In this document: one piece after another, positions 7,934 through 16,159 of the stretch
Layout: each line of letters opens with the position of its first letter
How positions within the stretch are numbered: position 1 is the first letter of the stretch
NCBI GenBank assembly: GCA_020430675.1
Contig: JAGQJJ010000001.1
Location: 1 to 35,949 of the forward strand
Direction of reading: 5' to 3'
Source of the DNA: Myxococcales bacterium
GTDB lineage: Bacteria; Myxococcota; Bradymonadia; UBA7976; UBA1532
DNA length: 35,949 nucleotides
Position numbers and translations under genes: made by a program
Notes under the pieces: model-generated
Databases searched by the model: none
What the model saw: only the letters and a program-made list of their open reading frames with translations
What the model was told of the DNA's origin: nothing

Positions 7934-8284
7934 TCAGCCCAACAGGGCTTCCAGGTTCTCGGCGGGGCGGGCGAGCACAGCGCGGTCGCCGAGCAGCACG
8001 ACCGGGCGCTCGATGAGCCGCGGGTTGGCCGCCATCGCTTCGATCAGCGCGGCGTCGTCGAGGCCGGCGTCAGCCAGGTTCAACGCCTTGTACTCCGCCT
8101 CCTGCCGGCGCATCAGCGCGCGGGGCGCCATCGACAGGCGGCTGAGCACCGTCCGAAGCTCGCTCGGGCTCGGCGGGTCTTCGAGGTACAGCCGCACCGT
8201 CGGCGTCAGCCCCTTGCCTTGCAGCAGCGCCAGGGCCTCCCGCGACTTCCTGCACTTCGGGTTGTGCCAGATGATGGGCGACAT
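7934..8284 (-). CDS. ArsC-family glutaredoxin-fold reductase
   Basis: A 116-residue thioredoxin-fold protein of the ArsC/Spx/YffB superfamily. It opens MSPIIWHNPKCRKSREAL, with the redox Cys11 in a CxxxR motif (Cys11, Arg15), and later has IERPVVLLGDRAVLARP, the conserved RPV region of glutaredoxin-dependent arsenate reductases. Arsenate reduction is possible, but many family members do other thiol chemistry and no arsenic genes are nearby. AAGGAGAAGG just upstream of ATG 8284 is a strong ribosome site. The first 215 bp are shared, in another frame, with the open reading frame of the upstream TRAP permease. Convergent with the TOPRIM gene, 13 bp apart. Confidence 0.85.
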   Translation of the reverse strand: MSPIIWHNPKCRKSREALALLQGKGLTPTVRLYLEDPPSPSELRTVLSRLSMAPRALMRRQEAEYKALNLADAGLDDAALIEAMAANPRLIERPVVLLGDRAVLARPAENLEALLG

Positions 8285-10136
8285 CGACCTTCTCCTTGTC
8301 GAACAGGTGGGCCACGCCCGCCGAGATGGCCGGCACATAGGTGATGATCAGCACCGAGGCGGCCATGATCGCCACGTAGGGGAAGATGTGGCGGTACAGC
8401 TTCAGCATCGGCTGCTGGAAGCGCGTGGCGGCGAGGAAGAGGTTGAGGCCCACCGGCGGCGTCAGGAAGCCCAACTCCAGGTTGGCGAGGAAGATGATGC
8501 CGAGGTGGATGGGATCGACCTCGAAGTGCCGCGCCAGCGGGGCGAGCAGCGGCGGCAATATGATCAGCGCCGAGAAGACCTCAAGCACGCTGCCCAGGAT
8601 GATGAGCAGCACGTTGAGCGCGAGCAAAAAGACCCACTGCGACTCGACATGGGTCGTCGTCCACTCCAGCAGCATGTCGGGCAGCTCGGCTTCGACCAGC
8701 GCGTATTGATTGAGCGCGGTGGCCACCGCCAGCAGCATCAGCACCGCGCCGACCATGGCGCCGGCTTTGGCCAGCACCCGCGGCAGGTCGCGCACCGGGT
8801 GCAGGTCGCGGGTGATGAAGACCTCGATGATCAGGGCATAGAGCGCGGCGGTGGCGGCGGCTTCGACGGTCGAGACAAAGGCGCTGACAAAGAGCCCGAT
8901 GACCACCAGCGGCACCGAGAGCTCCCATTTGGCGCCCCAAGCGGCGGCGAGCAGCTCGCGGCCATCGAACTTCGGCCGCGCCGGCGCGTATTTGCGGCCC
9001 TTCCACGCCCCGTAGGCCGCGACCATGACCACCATCAGCATGCCGGGGATGAAACCGGCCAGATAGAGCTGCTCGGCGGTGACGCTGGTGTCGGGGTCGG
9101 TGCTGATGGCCACCGCGTAGAGCACCACCGGCACGCAGGGCGGAAACAAGAGCCCCAGGCTGCTCGACGCGGTGATATGACCCATCGCAAAGCCGTCGGG
9201 GTACTTCTCGCTCTTCAGCATGCCGTAGACCAGCCCGCCGAGCGCGATGATGGTCACGCCCGAGCCGCCGGTGAGGGTGGTGAAGATGCCGCAGACGCCC
9301 GCGGCCATGATCGCCATGCCGCCGGGCATCCAGGCGAAGAAGGCCTCGAAGAAGCGCACCAGCCGGTCGGCGGCATGCGTCTCGGCGAGGATGTAGCCGG
9401 CCGCGGTCAAGAGCGGCACCGCCGGCAGCACCGGCGAGCTGATCAGGCGGCGCATCTCGTTCGGCACCGCGACCGCGGTCTCGCCCGATGAGACGTAGAA
9501 CAAGAGCGCCATACCGCCGACAACGATGAAGACCGGCGCGCCGAGCACGCCGGCACCGACCAGGGCGGCAAAGAGCCACCACGGGTAGCCCTCGACGATG
9601 TCGGAGTAATGGCCCAACAAGAACGGCAGCAACGCGATGGCCACCGCGACCACACGGCCGAGCCACCGGTCGTCGGCGCGCCAGATGAAGCGCAGCGCCA
9701 TCACGCCCAGCGCGACGGGGATGATGGTCTCGGCCGCCCAGAGCGGGATGCCGATGGGCAGCGCGTCGTCAGGCGTGGCCTCGCGCAGCCGCAGAATCAT
9801 GTCGACGCTGGCATACGAGAGCGCGGCGGCGATGCCCGCCGCCAGCCCGCCGGCCAGGATACGCCCCGGCCGCCGCAGCACGCCCGGCAGCGCTTCGCCC
9901 GTTGAGAGCTGCAAATGCTGCCGCTCGCGGGCGGCGACCATGCCGCCGAGGAAGGTCAGCCACAGCACCAGATAGCGCAGGTACTCCGAGCTGCCCTTCA
10001 GGCTGAAGTGGAACGGGCGCCCGAACGCTTCGAGCAGCGGCAGGCTGATGGCGCCGAGAAAGGCGAAGACCATCAGCGCCGTCTCGGCGTGGTGCAGCGG
10101 GCGAATCAGGCGCGGGGCGGCGGCGGTGGACTGCAT
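8070..10136 (-). CDS. dctQM: TRAP transporter fused small and large permease (DctQM), with abnormal C-terminal tail
   Basis: A 688-residue membrane protein. Residues about 15-165 form the four-helix DctQ unit (WLTFLGGMVAARERQHLQL is typical). The rest is DctM, with TLTGGSGVTIIALGGL, SSSLGLLFPP and LANLELGFLTPPVGLNLF as family signatures. It uses the ion gradient to take up the substrate delivered by DctP. A normal DctM should end soon after YVPAISAGVAHLF, near residue 610. Here no stop occurs and the frame continues about 71 residues through the arsC-like gene as low-complexity Ala/Pro/Gly/Arg sequence, so the normal stop appears lost. ATG 10136 is chosen over the TTG at 10145. Third gene of the tatT-dctP-dctQM operon. 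Confidence 0.88.
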   Translation of the reverse strand: MQSTAAAPRLIRPLHHAETALMVFAFLGAISLPLLEAFGRPFHFSLKGSSEYLRYLVLWLTFLGGMVAARERQHLQLSTGEALPGVLRRPGRILAGGLAAGIAAALSYASVDMILRLREATPDDALPIGIPLWAAETIIPVALGVMALRFIWRADDRWLGRVVAVAIALLPFLLGHYSDIVEGYPWWLFAALVGAGVLGAPVFIVVGGMALLFYVSSGETAVAVPNEMRRLISSPVLPAVPLLTAAGYILAETHAADRLVRFFEAFFAWMPGGMAIMAAGVCGIFTTLTGGSGVTIIALGGLVYGMLKSEKYPDGFAMGHITASSSLGLLFPPCVPVVLYAVAISTDPDTSVTAEQLYLAGFIPGMLMVVMVAAYGAWKGRKYAPARPKFDGRELLAAAWGAKWELSVPLVVIGLFVSAFVSTVEAAATAALYALIIEVFITRDLHPVRDLPRVLAKAGAMVGAVLMLLAVATALNQYALVEAELPDMLLEWTTTHVESQWVFLLALNVLLIILGSVLEVFSALIILPPLLAPLARHFEVDPIHLGIIFLANLELGFLTPPVGLNLFLAATRFQQPMLKLYRHIFPYVAIMAASVLIITYVPAISAGVAHLFDKEKVDVAHHLAQPEVQEVAGGPGAAARQGADADGAAVPRRPAEPERASDGAQPPVDGAPRADAPAGGGVQGVEPG

Positions 10137-10157
10137 GCGTGGCAAAAGGCTCAGCGG

Positions 10158-11162
10158 TTACGGGTGGCTCTTGCGATACGACTCGAGCAGGGCCATCGCC
10201 TCGTCGTACAGCTCGGCGGGCACAAACGTGCCGCGGATGCCGTCCTTGGCGCCGTCGATGGTCTTGCGCCAGGCCTCTTTGGCCTCGGGCGTGGTCTTGA
10301 CCAGCGTCAGGCCGCGCGCGGCCATCTCGCGGATGCTCTCATCATCCTTGGGCCGCGCCTCGGCGCGCAGGCGGTCACCGGCCTGATGGGCGGCGGTGGC
10401 CAGCTTCTCGCGCAGGCCGGCGTCGATGCTCTCCCAGACCTCGCGCTTGACCACCAGCGCGCCGATGAAGGCCGAGATGGGCTGATCGGTGAGGTAGGTG
10501 GCGTGCTTGTTCCACTGCATGAGCAGCGCCGCCTGGGCGGTGGTGGGCACCGCTTCGATCAGGCCGGTCTGCAGCGCGGTGGTGATCTCGGTGCCGGGCA
10601 GCGGCACCACGGTGAAGCCGGCGCGCTTCCAGAGCTCGATCTGGGCCGGGTGGCCGGCGAAGACAAACATCTTCTGGGGGAAGGCATCGCTGGGCATGTT
10701 GATCGGCTTCTTGGCGAGGAAGCGAATCCAGCCGCCGTCGCTCCACTCGAGCACCACAAAGCCCTTGTCGGCGTAGATCTGCTCGACCTTGGCCCGCATC
10801 TGGCCCATCACATAATCGAGCTCTTCGTAGTTGTGATAGGCCAGCGGGATCTGGAAGGCGTGGGCCGCGCTGTCGATCTCGCGCAGACCGGCGGTGGTCA
10901 TCAGCGCCGCCTGCAACGTGCCGAGGCGCATCTTGCGCACGACCTCGTCATCGGCGCCGGCGACGCCTGCGGGGTAGATCTTCAGCTCGACCGAGCCGCC
11001 CGACAGGCTCTCCCAGCGATCGGCCAGCTCGGTGAGGATGCGGAAATAAGCGGAGCCCTTGGGGGCGAGGGTGGCCAGCTTGATCTTGGTCTTGCCGGCG
11101 AAGGCCGCGGGCGCGGCGAAGAGGGCGGCGAGGGCGAGCAGCAACGGGATTCGGAATCGCAC
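10158..11162 (-). CDS. dctP: TRAP transporter periplasmic substrate-binding protein
   Basis: A 334-residue DctP-family binding protein. A signal peptide (IPLLLALAALFAAPAAFA) is followed by KIKLATLAPKGSAYF, the usual N-terminal strand. The family core appears as LPLPGTEITTALQTGLIEAVPT, preceded by GGWIRFLAKKPI near residue 145, which contains the arginine usually contacting a carboxylate ligand. The substrate is probably an organic acid but cannot be named. It starts at GTG with GGGAGA 8 bp upstream. It lies between tatT (23 bp upstream) and dctQM (21 bp downstream) on the same strand, so the three genes form one transporter. Confidence 0.93.
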   Translation of the reverse strand: MRFRIPLLLALAALFAAPAAFAGKTKIKLATLAPKGSAYFRILTELADRWESLSGGSVELKIYPAGVAGADDEVVRKMRLGTLQAALMTTAGLREIDSAAHAFQIPLAYHNYEELDYVMGQMRAKVEQIYADKGFVVLEWSDGGWIRFLAKKPINMPSDAFPQKMFVFAGHPAQIELWKRAGFTVVPLPGTEITTALQTGLIEAVPTTAQAALLMQWNKHATYLTDQPISAFIGALVVKREVWESIDAGLREKLATAAHQAGDRLRAEARPKDDESIREMAARGLTLVKTTPEAKEAWRKTIDGAKDGIRGTFVPAELYDEAMALLESYRKSHP

Positions 11163-11185
11163 GGGCGGTCTCCCAGAATCGGGGT

Positions 11186-12070
11186 TCAGATGAAGTGGTC
11201 GTCGATGTGGTCGAGCAACCAGCGGGCGCGCTTCTGGGCGATCAGATTCGCCAATCGGAAGCGCGGCGCGGCGTCGACGTCGAAAGCGAGCGCGCGTTCA
11301 AGCAAGGCCACGAACTGCTCTTTGTCCTGCGTGTTGATGCAGACGCCCTCGGCATACGCGACGAGCGGCGAGACGCGCTGCTGCTTGCCGGCGGCCATGG
11401 CGGCGTCGAAATGCGGCTTGACGTCTTCGGGCTTGCTGCCCGGCGTCGCCGCGGTGTAGGCGACGTACCAGTCATGCACCGCGCCGGCGCCGTAATTCGG
11501 GTCGAGGGCGCGAGCGCGGGCCATCATCGCTTCGACCAGATCGAGATCGGCGGCCATCTCGACGTTGTCCTTGTCGAGCGCCACCGCCGCCGACCACGCG
11601 GCCGCCGTCCAATACAAAAGCGGCACGAAGTCTTCGTCGAACTCGTCCAGCGTCTTTTTCGGGTGCTTGCGCAGCGCGTCGACGACGTGCTCGACCTCGG
11701 TCTCGAGCCCCCGCACGCCGTAGGCCCGGGCGCGGCGATAGAAGTTCGCCGCGCGGCGCCGCAGCACCTTGGCCCGCGCGAGGTTGTCGTCCTGGATGTA
11801 ATCGGCCTCGCTCTGCAGGAAAGCGAAGCCGTATTGCGTGAAGCCGCGGGTGGCGGCGAGCAGCAGGCCGGGGTGCTCGGGCTCGGATTCGAGCAGGCTC
11901 TCGACCAGCTTCAGCGAAAACGCCGAGGCGTCGCGCACCAGCTCGGGGTCGTCGTCTTCGGCAAACGCGCGGCCTTCGCCGGCCAGCGAGTCGCCGAGCG
12001 CGCTGACGGCCATGCTCTTGACGCAGCCGCCAAGCGAAATCGCGGCGGCGATGACGATGACCCCCCGCAT
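11186..12070 (-). CDS. tatT: TatT family TRAP-associated lipoprotein
   Basis: A 294-residue lipoprotein. The N-terminus MRGVIVIAAAISLGGC carries a lipobox with the lipidated Cys16. The rest is helical and repeat-like, with segments such as GLLLAATRGFTQYGFAFLQ, and matches the TatT family (TRAP T-component, first described in Treponema pallidum). TatT forms a trimer that binds the DctP protein of its operon and may pass hydrophobic ligands. Gene order tatT-dctP-dctQM supports this. The start ATG begins directly with the lipoprotein signal. The upstream 244-bp gap is shared with the divergent ABC operon. Confidence 0.88.
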   Translation of the reverse strand: MRGVIVIAAAISLGGCVKSMAVSALGDSLAGEGRAFAEDDDPELVRDASAFSLKLVESLLESEPEHPGLLLAATRGFTQYGFAFLQSEADYIQDDNLARAKVLRRRAANFYRRARAYGVRGLETEVEHVVDALRKHPKKTLDEFDEDFVPLLYWTAAAWSAAVALDKDNVEMAADLDLVEAMMARARALDPNYGAGAVHDWYVAYTAATPGSKPEDVKPHFDAAMAAGKQQRVSPLVAYAEGVCINTQDKEQFVALLERALAFDVDAAPRFRLANLIAQKRARWLLDHIDDHFI

Positions 12071-12158
12071 GACAGGCTCCGGTCAGGGTTCGGTGCGCAA
12101 CAAGGTCGTCGGGGCGGCGGTGGAAGTCAACCTGTGCCCGCCGCCAAGGGCCGGATCG

Positions 12159-12206
12159 ACTTTTTTTGCCCCTGCGGTTGACATCGATGGCATCCGCGTC
12201 AATGTC
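12159..12206 (+). promoter_or_regulatory. Probable promoter region of the ABC operon
   Basis: A T7 tract at 12161-12167 is followed by a perfect -35 box TTGACA at 12178-12183 and, 17 bp on, a poor -10 (AATGTC). TGACAT at 12179-12184 and ATGTCA at 12202-12207 are inverted repeats and might bind a regulator. AACAAGGTCG at 12099-12108 is repeated inverted at 12228-12237, centred on the T tract. The gap 12071-12314 has no other recognisable gene. A similar T-tract arrangement occurs at 17179. Confidence 0.35.
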
Positions 12207-12314
12207 ACGCGGAATTCTCGACCGGGTCGACCTTGTTCTGGCGGCCGGACGGGATCGTCCGCGCCGCCCTGACGCGGGCGAGAAGCTGCGAATGGAGGCT
12301 TGCGGGACGCGGAC

Positions 12315-13262
12315 ATGATCGTGGTGCAAAACCTGGAGAAGCGGTACGGCGCGATCCGCGCCGTCTCGGATGTGTCTTTCAAGGTGGCCAAAGGCGAGAT
12401 CGTCGGGCTCCTGGGGCAGAACGGGGCGGGCAAGACGACGGTGATGAAGGTGATGACCGGCTTTTTGGAGCCGACGCAGGGCACCGTCACCGTCGGCGGC
12501 ATCGATGTACGGACCGATCGCCTCGGCGTGCAGCGGCAGATTGGCTATCTGCCCGAGAACGCGCCGCTCTACCCCGAGATGCTGGTGCAGGAATACCTGC
12601 TGATGATGGCCGAGCTGCGCGGCCTGCCCCCCGAGCGACGGGCGCGGGCGGTGGCCGACGCGGTGGTGGCCACCGGCCTCGAAGCGCGCCTGGTGCAGCC
12701 CATCGGCACGTTGTCGAAGGGCTTTCGGCAGCGCGTGGGGTTGGCGCAGGCCATCCTGCACAAGCCCGAAGTGCTGGTGCTCGACGAGCCCACCAACGGC
12801 CTCGACCCGGTGCAGATCGTCGAGATTCGCGAGCTGATTCGCCGGCTTGCGCGCACGACGACCGTCATCTTGTCGACCCATATCCTCTCGGAGATCGAGG
12901 CGGTCTGTAATCGGGTCGTCATCCTGATCCACGGCAACCTCGCCGCCGACGCGCGCCTCGATGAGCTGTTGGCCAGCAATGTGGTCAAGCTGACGGTCGA
13001 CGCGGCCGCCAAGGATGTGGCGCGCGCGCTGAGCAAGGTCGAGGGCGTCGACGAGGTGCGCCGCGAGGGCGAGCGCGATGGCAAGGTCACCTGGCGCGCG
13101 ATCTGCGCCCAGGGCAGCGCGCCAGCGCCCGCCATCGCCCGCGTCGCCGCCGAAAATGGCTGGACGCTCTACGCTCTGGCGCCCGAGCAGCCCAACCTGG
13201 AGCAGCGCTTCCGCGATCTGATGGCCGAGCACGTCGAGAAGGCGCGGGGGAAGGCGGCATGA
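12315..13262 (+). CDS. ABC transporter ATPase, GldA-like
   Basis: A 315-residue ATPase of the ABC-2/GldA type. It starts MIVVQNLEKRYGAIRAV, as is usual for this group. Walker A is GQNGAGKTT near residue 36, the signature is TLSKGFRQRVGLAQA near 135, Walker B is VLVLDEPTNGLDP near 155, and the switch histidine lies in STHILSEIE. The C-terminal domain ends LEQRFRDLM, as in gliding-associated ATPases. It powers the GldFG fusion whose ATG overlaps its stop by 4 bp. ATG 12315 fits the family N-terminus; a TTG at 12300 is possible. Export of a surface or cell-envelope substrate is inferred from family context. Confidence 0.93.
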   Translation: MIVVQNLEKRYGAIRAVSDVSFKVAKGEIVGLLGQNGAGKTTVMKVMTGFLEPTQGTVTVGGIDVRTDRLGVQRQIGYLPENAPLYPEMLVQEYLLMMAELRGLPPERRARAVADAVVATGLEARLVQPIGTLSKGFRQRVGLAQAILHKPEVLVLDEPTNGLDPVQIVEIRELIRRLARTTTVILSTHILSEIEAVCNRVVILIHGNLAADARLDELLASNVVKLTVDAAAKDVARALSKVEGVDEVRREGERDGKVTWRAICAQGSAPAPAIARVAAENGWTLYALAPEQPNLEQRFRDLMAEHVEKARGKAA

Positions 13263-16159
13263 ACGGCATCAAGACCATCGCGCGCAAAGAGCTGCGCACC
13301 TACTTCCTGTCACCGGTCGCCCTGATCTTCCTGCTGATCTTCCTGATCGGGGTGCTGTTCAACTTCTTCTTCTTCGCCAAGTTCTTCGCCCGCAACCTGG
13401 CCGACGTGCGGCCGCTGTTCAACTCGCTGCCGCTGCTGCTGATCTTCCTGGTCTCGGCGCTGACCATGCGGCAGTGGAGCGAGGAGCAGAAGTCGGGCAC
13501 GCTCGAAGTGCTGCTGACGCTGCCGATCCGCACGACCGATCTGGTGCTGGGCAAGTTTGCCGCCGGCATCCTGCTCGTCGGGCTGGCGCTGTTGCTGACC
13601 CTGCCGCTGCCCATCACCGCTTCGATGCTGGGCGACCTGGACTGGGGCCCGGTGATCGGCGGCTACCTCGCGGCGCTGCTGCTCGGCTCGACCTATCTGG
13701 CGCTCGGCCTCTGCGTCAGCTCGCTGACCGACAATCAGATCGTCGCCCTGCTGGTCACCGGCATCATCGGCGGCTTCCTGTACCTGCTCGGCCACGATGT
13801 GTGGGTGAACACCGCGGCGGTGATCTTCGGCACCGAGGGCGCCGAGGTCTTCCGCGACCTGGGCACCGGCAGCCGCTTCGCCAGCATCGAGCGCGGCGTG
13901 CTCGACCTGCGCGATCTGGTCTACTACCTGGGCCTGACGCTGTTTTTCCTGGGGCTCAACGTCTACTTCCTCGAGACGAAGCGCATGGAGAAGCAGCCGG
14001 CCGACGGCCGCTCGCGCCGCCCGGCGCTGCTGGCCGGGGTGCTGCTCATCGGCGCCAACGTGATCGCGGCCAACTTCTGGCTGGCGCCGGTGCGCACCGC
14101 GCGCGCCGATCTGACCGCCGATCGCGAGTACAGCATCAGCCCGGTCACGGTCGACCTGCTCAACCGCCTCGACGAGCCGCTGGTCATCAACGGCTACTTC
14201 TCAGAGAAGACCCACCCGCTGCTCGCGCCGCTGGTGCCGCGCATTCGCGATTTTCTGCGCGAGTACGAGGTGCGCGGCGGCGACAAGGTGCACGTCGAGT
14301 TCATCGACCCGACCGAGGCGGTGGAAGAGGAGATCAACGAGCAGTACGGCATCAAGTCGGTGCCGTTCCGCGTCTCGGGCCGCAACGAAGAGGCGGTGGT
14401 CAACTCGTACTTCCACATCCTCATCCGCTACGGCAACGAGTACGAGGTGCTCTCGTTCGGCGACCTGATCGAAGTGCACGCCGACGAGAGCGACGTGCAG
14501 GTGCGACTGCGAAGCCTGGAGTACGACATCACCCGCTCGATCAAGAAGACGAGCGAGGGCTTTCAGAGCATCGAGTCGGTGCTGGCGCGCAATGAAGGCA
14601 ATGTGAAGCTGACGGCCTATATCAGCGCCGGCAGCCTGCCGCCCGAGTTCAAGGACGTGCCGGCGCGGCTCGCGAAGGTGGCCAAGGAGCTGGCTGAGAA
14701 GGCCGGTGGGCGGCTGAGCTACGAGACGGTCGACCCGACGCAGGACGAGGCGCTGGCGGCGAAGATCGAGCGCGATTACGGCTTCCGGCCGATGGCGGTC
14801 GACCTGTTCGCCCAGCAGCGCTTCTACCTGTACCTGCTGCTCGATGACGGCAATCGCACCGAGCCGCTGTTTCCGCAAGGTGATCTGTCGGAGGCCGACC
14901 TGCGCACCGCGCTCGAAGCCGGCATCAAGCGCATGACGCCGGGCTTCCTCAAGACGGTGGCGCTGCTCAGCGAAGATCCGAACCACGACATGCCGCCGAA
15001 CATGATGGGCATGCAGCAGCCGCAGGGCCGCGCCGACTACCGCGGCCTCGAGCGCGCGCTGAGCGCCGACTTCGAGGTGCGCCGCATCGACCTCAAGGAC
15101 GGCGCGGTGCCCGGCGACGTGGACGTGCTCATCGTGGGCAAGCCGGGCAAGCTCGATGACAAGCAGCTCTTTGCCATCGATCAGTACCTGATGCGCGGCG
15201 GCGCGGTCATCGCGCTGGCCGGCGCCTTCCAGGTCAAGCCCGATCGGGCCGCGATCACCGCGATCAAGGAGGACAACGGGCTGCTCGACCTGCTCGAGTC
15301 GTACGGCGTGCACATCGAGCAGGCGTTTGTGATGGACCCGCAGAACACCTCGTTCCCGGTGCCGGTGCAGGAGCGCCGCGGGCCGTTTGTGATGGAGCGG
15401 GTGGAGATGATCCCCTACCCGTTCTTCCCCGACATCCGCAGCGATGGGTTCAACCGGCAGCACAAGGCGCTGGCCGGCGTGCCCTCGGTGGCGCTGACCT
15501 GGGCCTCGCCGGTCGAGTTCAAGGGCGACGCGCCCGAGGGCGTCGATCGGCAGGTGCTGCTGCACACCTCCGACCAGACCTGGCTGCAACGCGAGACCAG
15601 CCTGGAGCCTGACTTCAACGCCTTCCCCGGTCAGGGTTTCGGCCCGCCGCCGGACGCAAAGCCGGCGGAATACCCGGTGGCGGTGACCCTGGTGGGCACG
15701 CTGCCGAGCCACTTCGCCGACAAGCCTTCGCCGCTGTTTGGCGCCGAGGCCAAGCCCGATCAGAAGGATCTGGAAGAGAGCGCCGACCGCACCGGGCGCA
15801 CGATCAAGAGGTCGACGCCCGACGCGCGGCTGGCGGTGGTGGGCTCGTCGGAGTTCATCAGCGATCTGGTCTCGCAGCTTGGCAGCCAGCTCGGCGGCGG
15901 GTCTTATCGCGGCAACGCGGTGCTGATGCGCAACCTGATCGACTGGGCGCTCGAAGACACCGAGCTGCTCTCGATCCGGTCGGCCGGCGCGTTTGCGCGC
16001 ACCCTGAAGCCGCTTCAGGACACCGAACGCACCACCTATGAGGTCGCCAATTACATCGTGGTGCTCGTCGCCCTCGGCCTGGTGCTGCTGCTGACGGTCG
16101 GTCGGCGGCGCGCCACGAAGCCGATCTCGCTCGCCGGCACGAAGGGAGGTGTCGCGTGA
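13259..16159 (+). CDS. GldF-GldG fusion: ABC-2 permease joined to a periplasmic ABC-associated domain
   Basis: A 966-residue protein joining two polypeptides that are separate in Bacteroidota gliding operons. Residues about 1-245 are an ABC-2 permease with six hydrophobic helices (starting TIARKELRTYFLSPVAL, with WSEEQKSGTLEVLLTLP before helix 3). After a further helix (ALLAGVLLIGANVIAA) comes a large soluble GldG/Mdr-type domain opening with ADLTADREYSISPVTVDLL and including LIVGKPGKLDDKQLFAIDQYL. A final helix near residue 945 (VVLVALGLVLLLTVG) anchors the C-terminus. ATGA overlap with the ATPase gene and a GTGA overlap with the DUF4340 gene show tight coupling. The fusion is common in deltaproteobacterial-type genomes; the substrate is unknown. 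Confidence 0.9.
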   Translation: MNGIKTIARKELRTYFLSPVALIFLLIFLIGVLFNFFFFAKFFARNLADVRPLFNSLPLLLIFLVSALTMRQWSEEQKSGTLEVLLTLPIRTTDLVLGKFAAGILLVGLALLLTLPLPITASMLGDLDWGPVIGGYLAALLLGSTYLALGLCVSSLTDNQIVALLVTGIIGGFLYLLGHDVWVNTAAVIFGTEGAEVFRDLGTGSRFASIERGVLDLRDLVYYLGLTLFFLGLNVYFLETKRMEKQPADGRSRRPALLAGVLLIGANVIAANFWLAPVRTARADLTADREYSISPVTVDLLNRLDEPLVINGYFSEKTHPLLAPLVPRIRDFLREYEVRGGDKVHVEFIDPTEAVEEEINEQYGIKSVPFRVSGRNEEAVVNSYFHILIRYGNEYEVLSFGDLIEVHADESDVQVRLRSLEYDITRSIKKTSEGFQSIESVLARNEGNVKLTAYISAGSLPPEFKDVPARLAKVAKELAEKAGGRLSYETVDPTQDEALAAKIERDYGFRPMAVDLFAQQRFYLYLLLDDGNRTEPLFPQGDLSEADLRTALEAGIKRMTPGFLKTVALLSEDPNHDMPPNMMGMQQPQGRADYRGLERALSADFEVRRIDLKDGAVPGDVDVLIVGKPGKLDDKQLFAIDQYLMRGGAVIALAGAFQVKPDRAAITAIKEDNGLLDLLESYGVHIEQAFVMDPQNTSFPVPVQERRGPFVMERVEMIPYPFFPDIRSDGFNRQHKALAGVPSVALTWASPVEFKGDAPEGVDRQVLLHTSDQTWLQRETSLEPDFNAFPGQGFGPPPDAKPAEYPVAVTLVGTLPSHFADKPSPLFGAEAKPDQKDLEESADRTGRTIKRSTPDARLAVVGSSEFISDLVSQLGSQLGGGSYRGNAVLMRNLIDWALEDTELLSIRSAGAFARTLKPLQDTERTTYEVANYIVVLVALGLVLLLTVGRRRATKPISLAGTKGGVA

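Noticed and set aside
7934..8284. Arsenic resistance operon
   Set aside because: Only an ArsC-family protein is present, with no arsB, acr3 or arsR nearby, so a resistance role is not supported.
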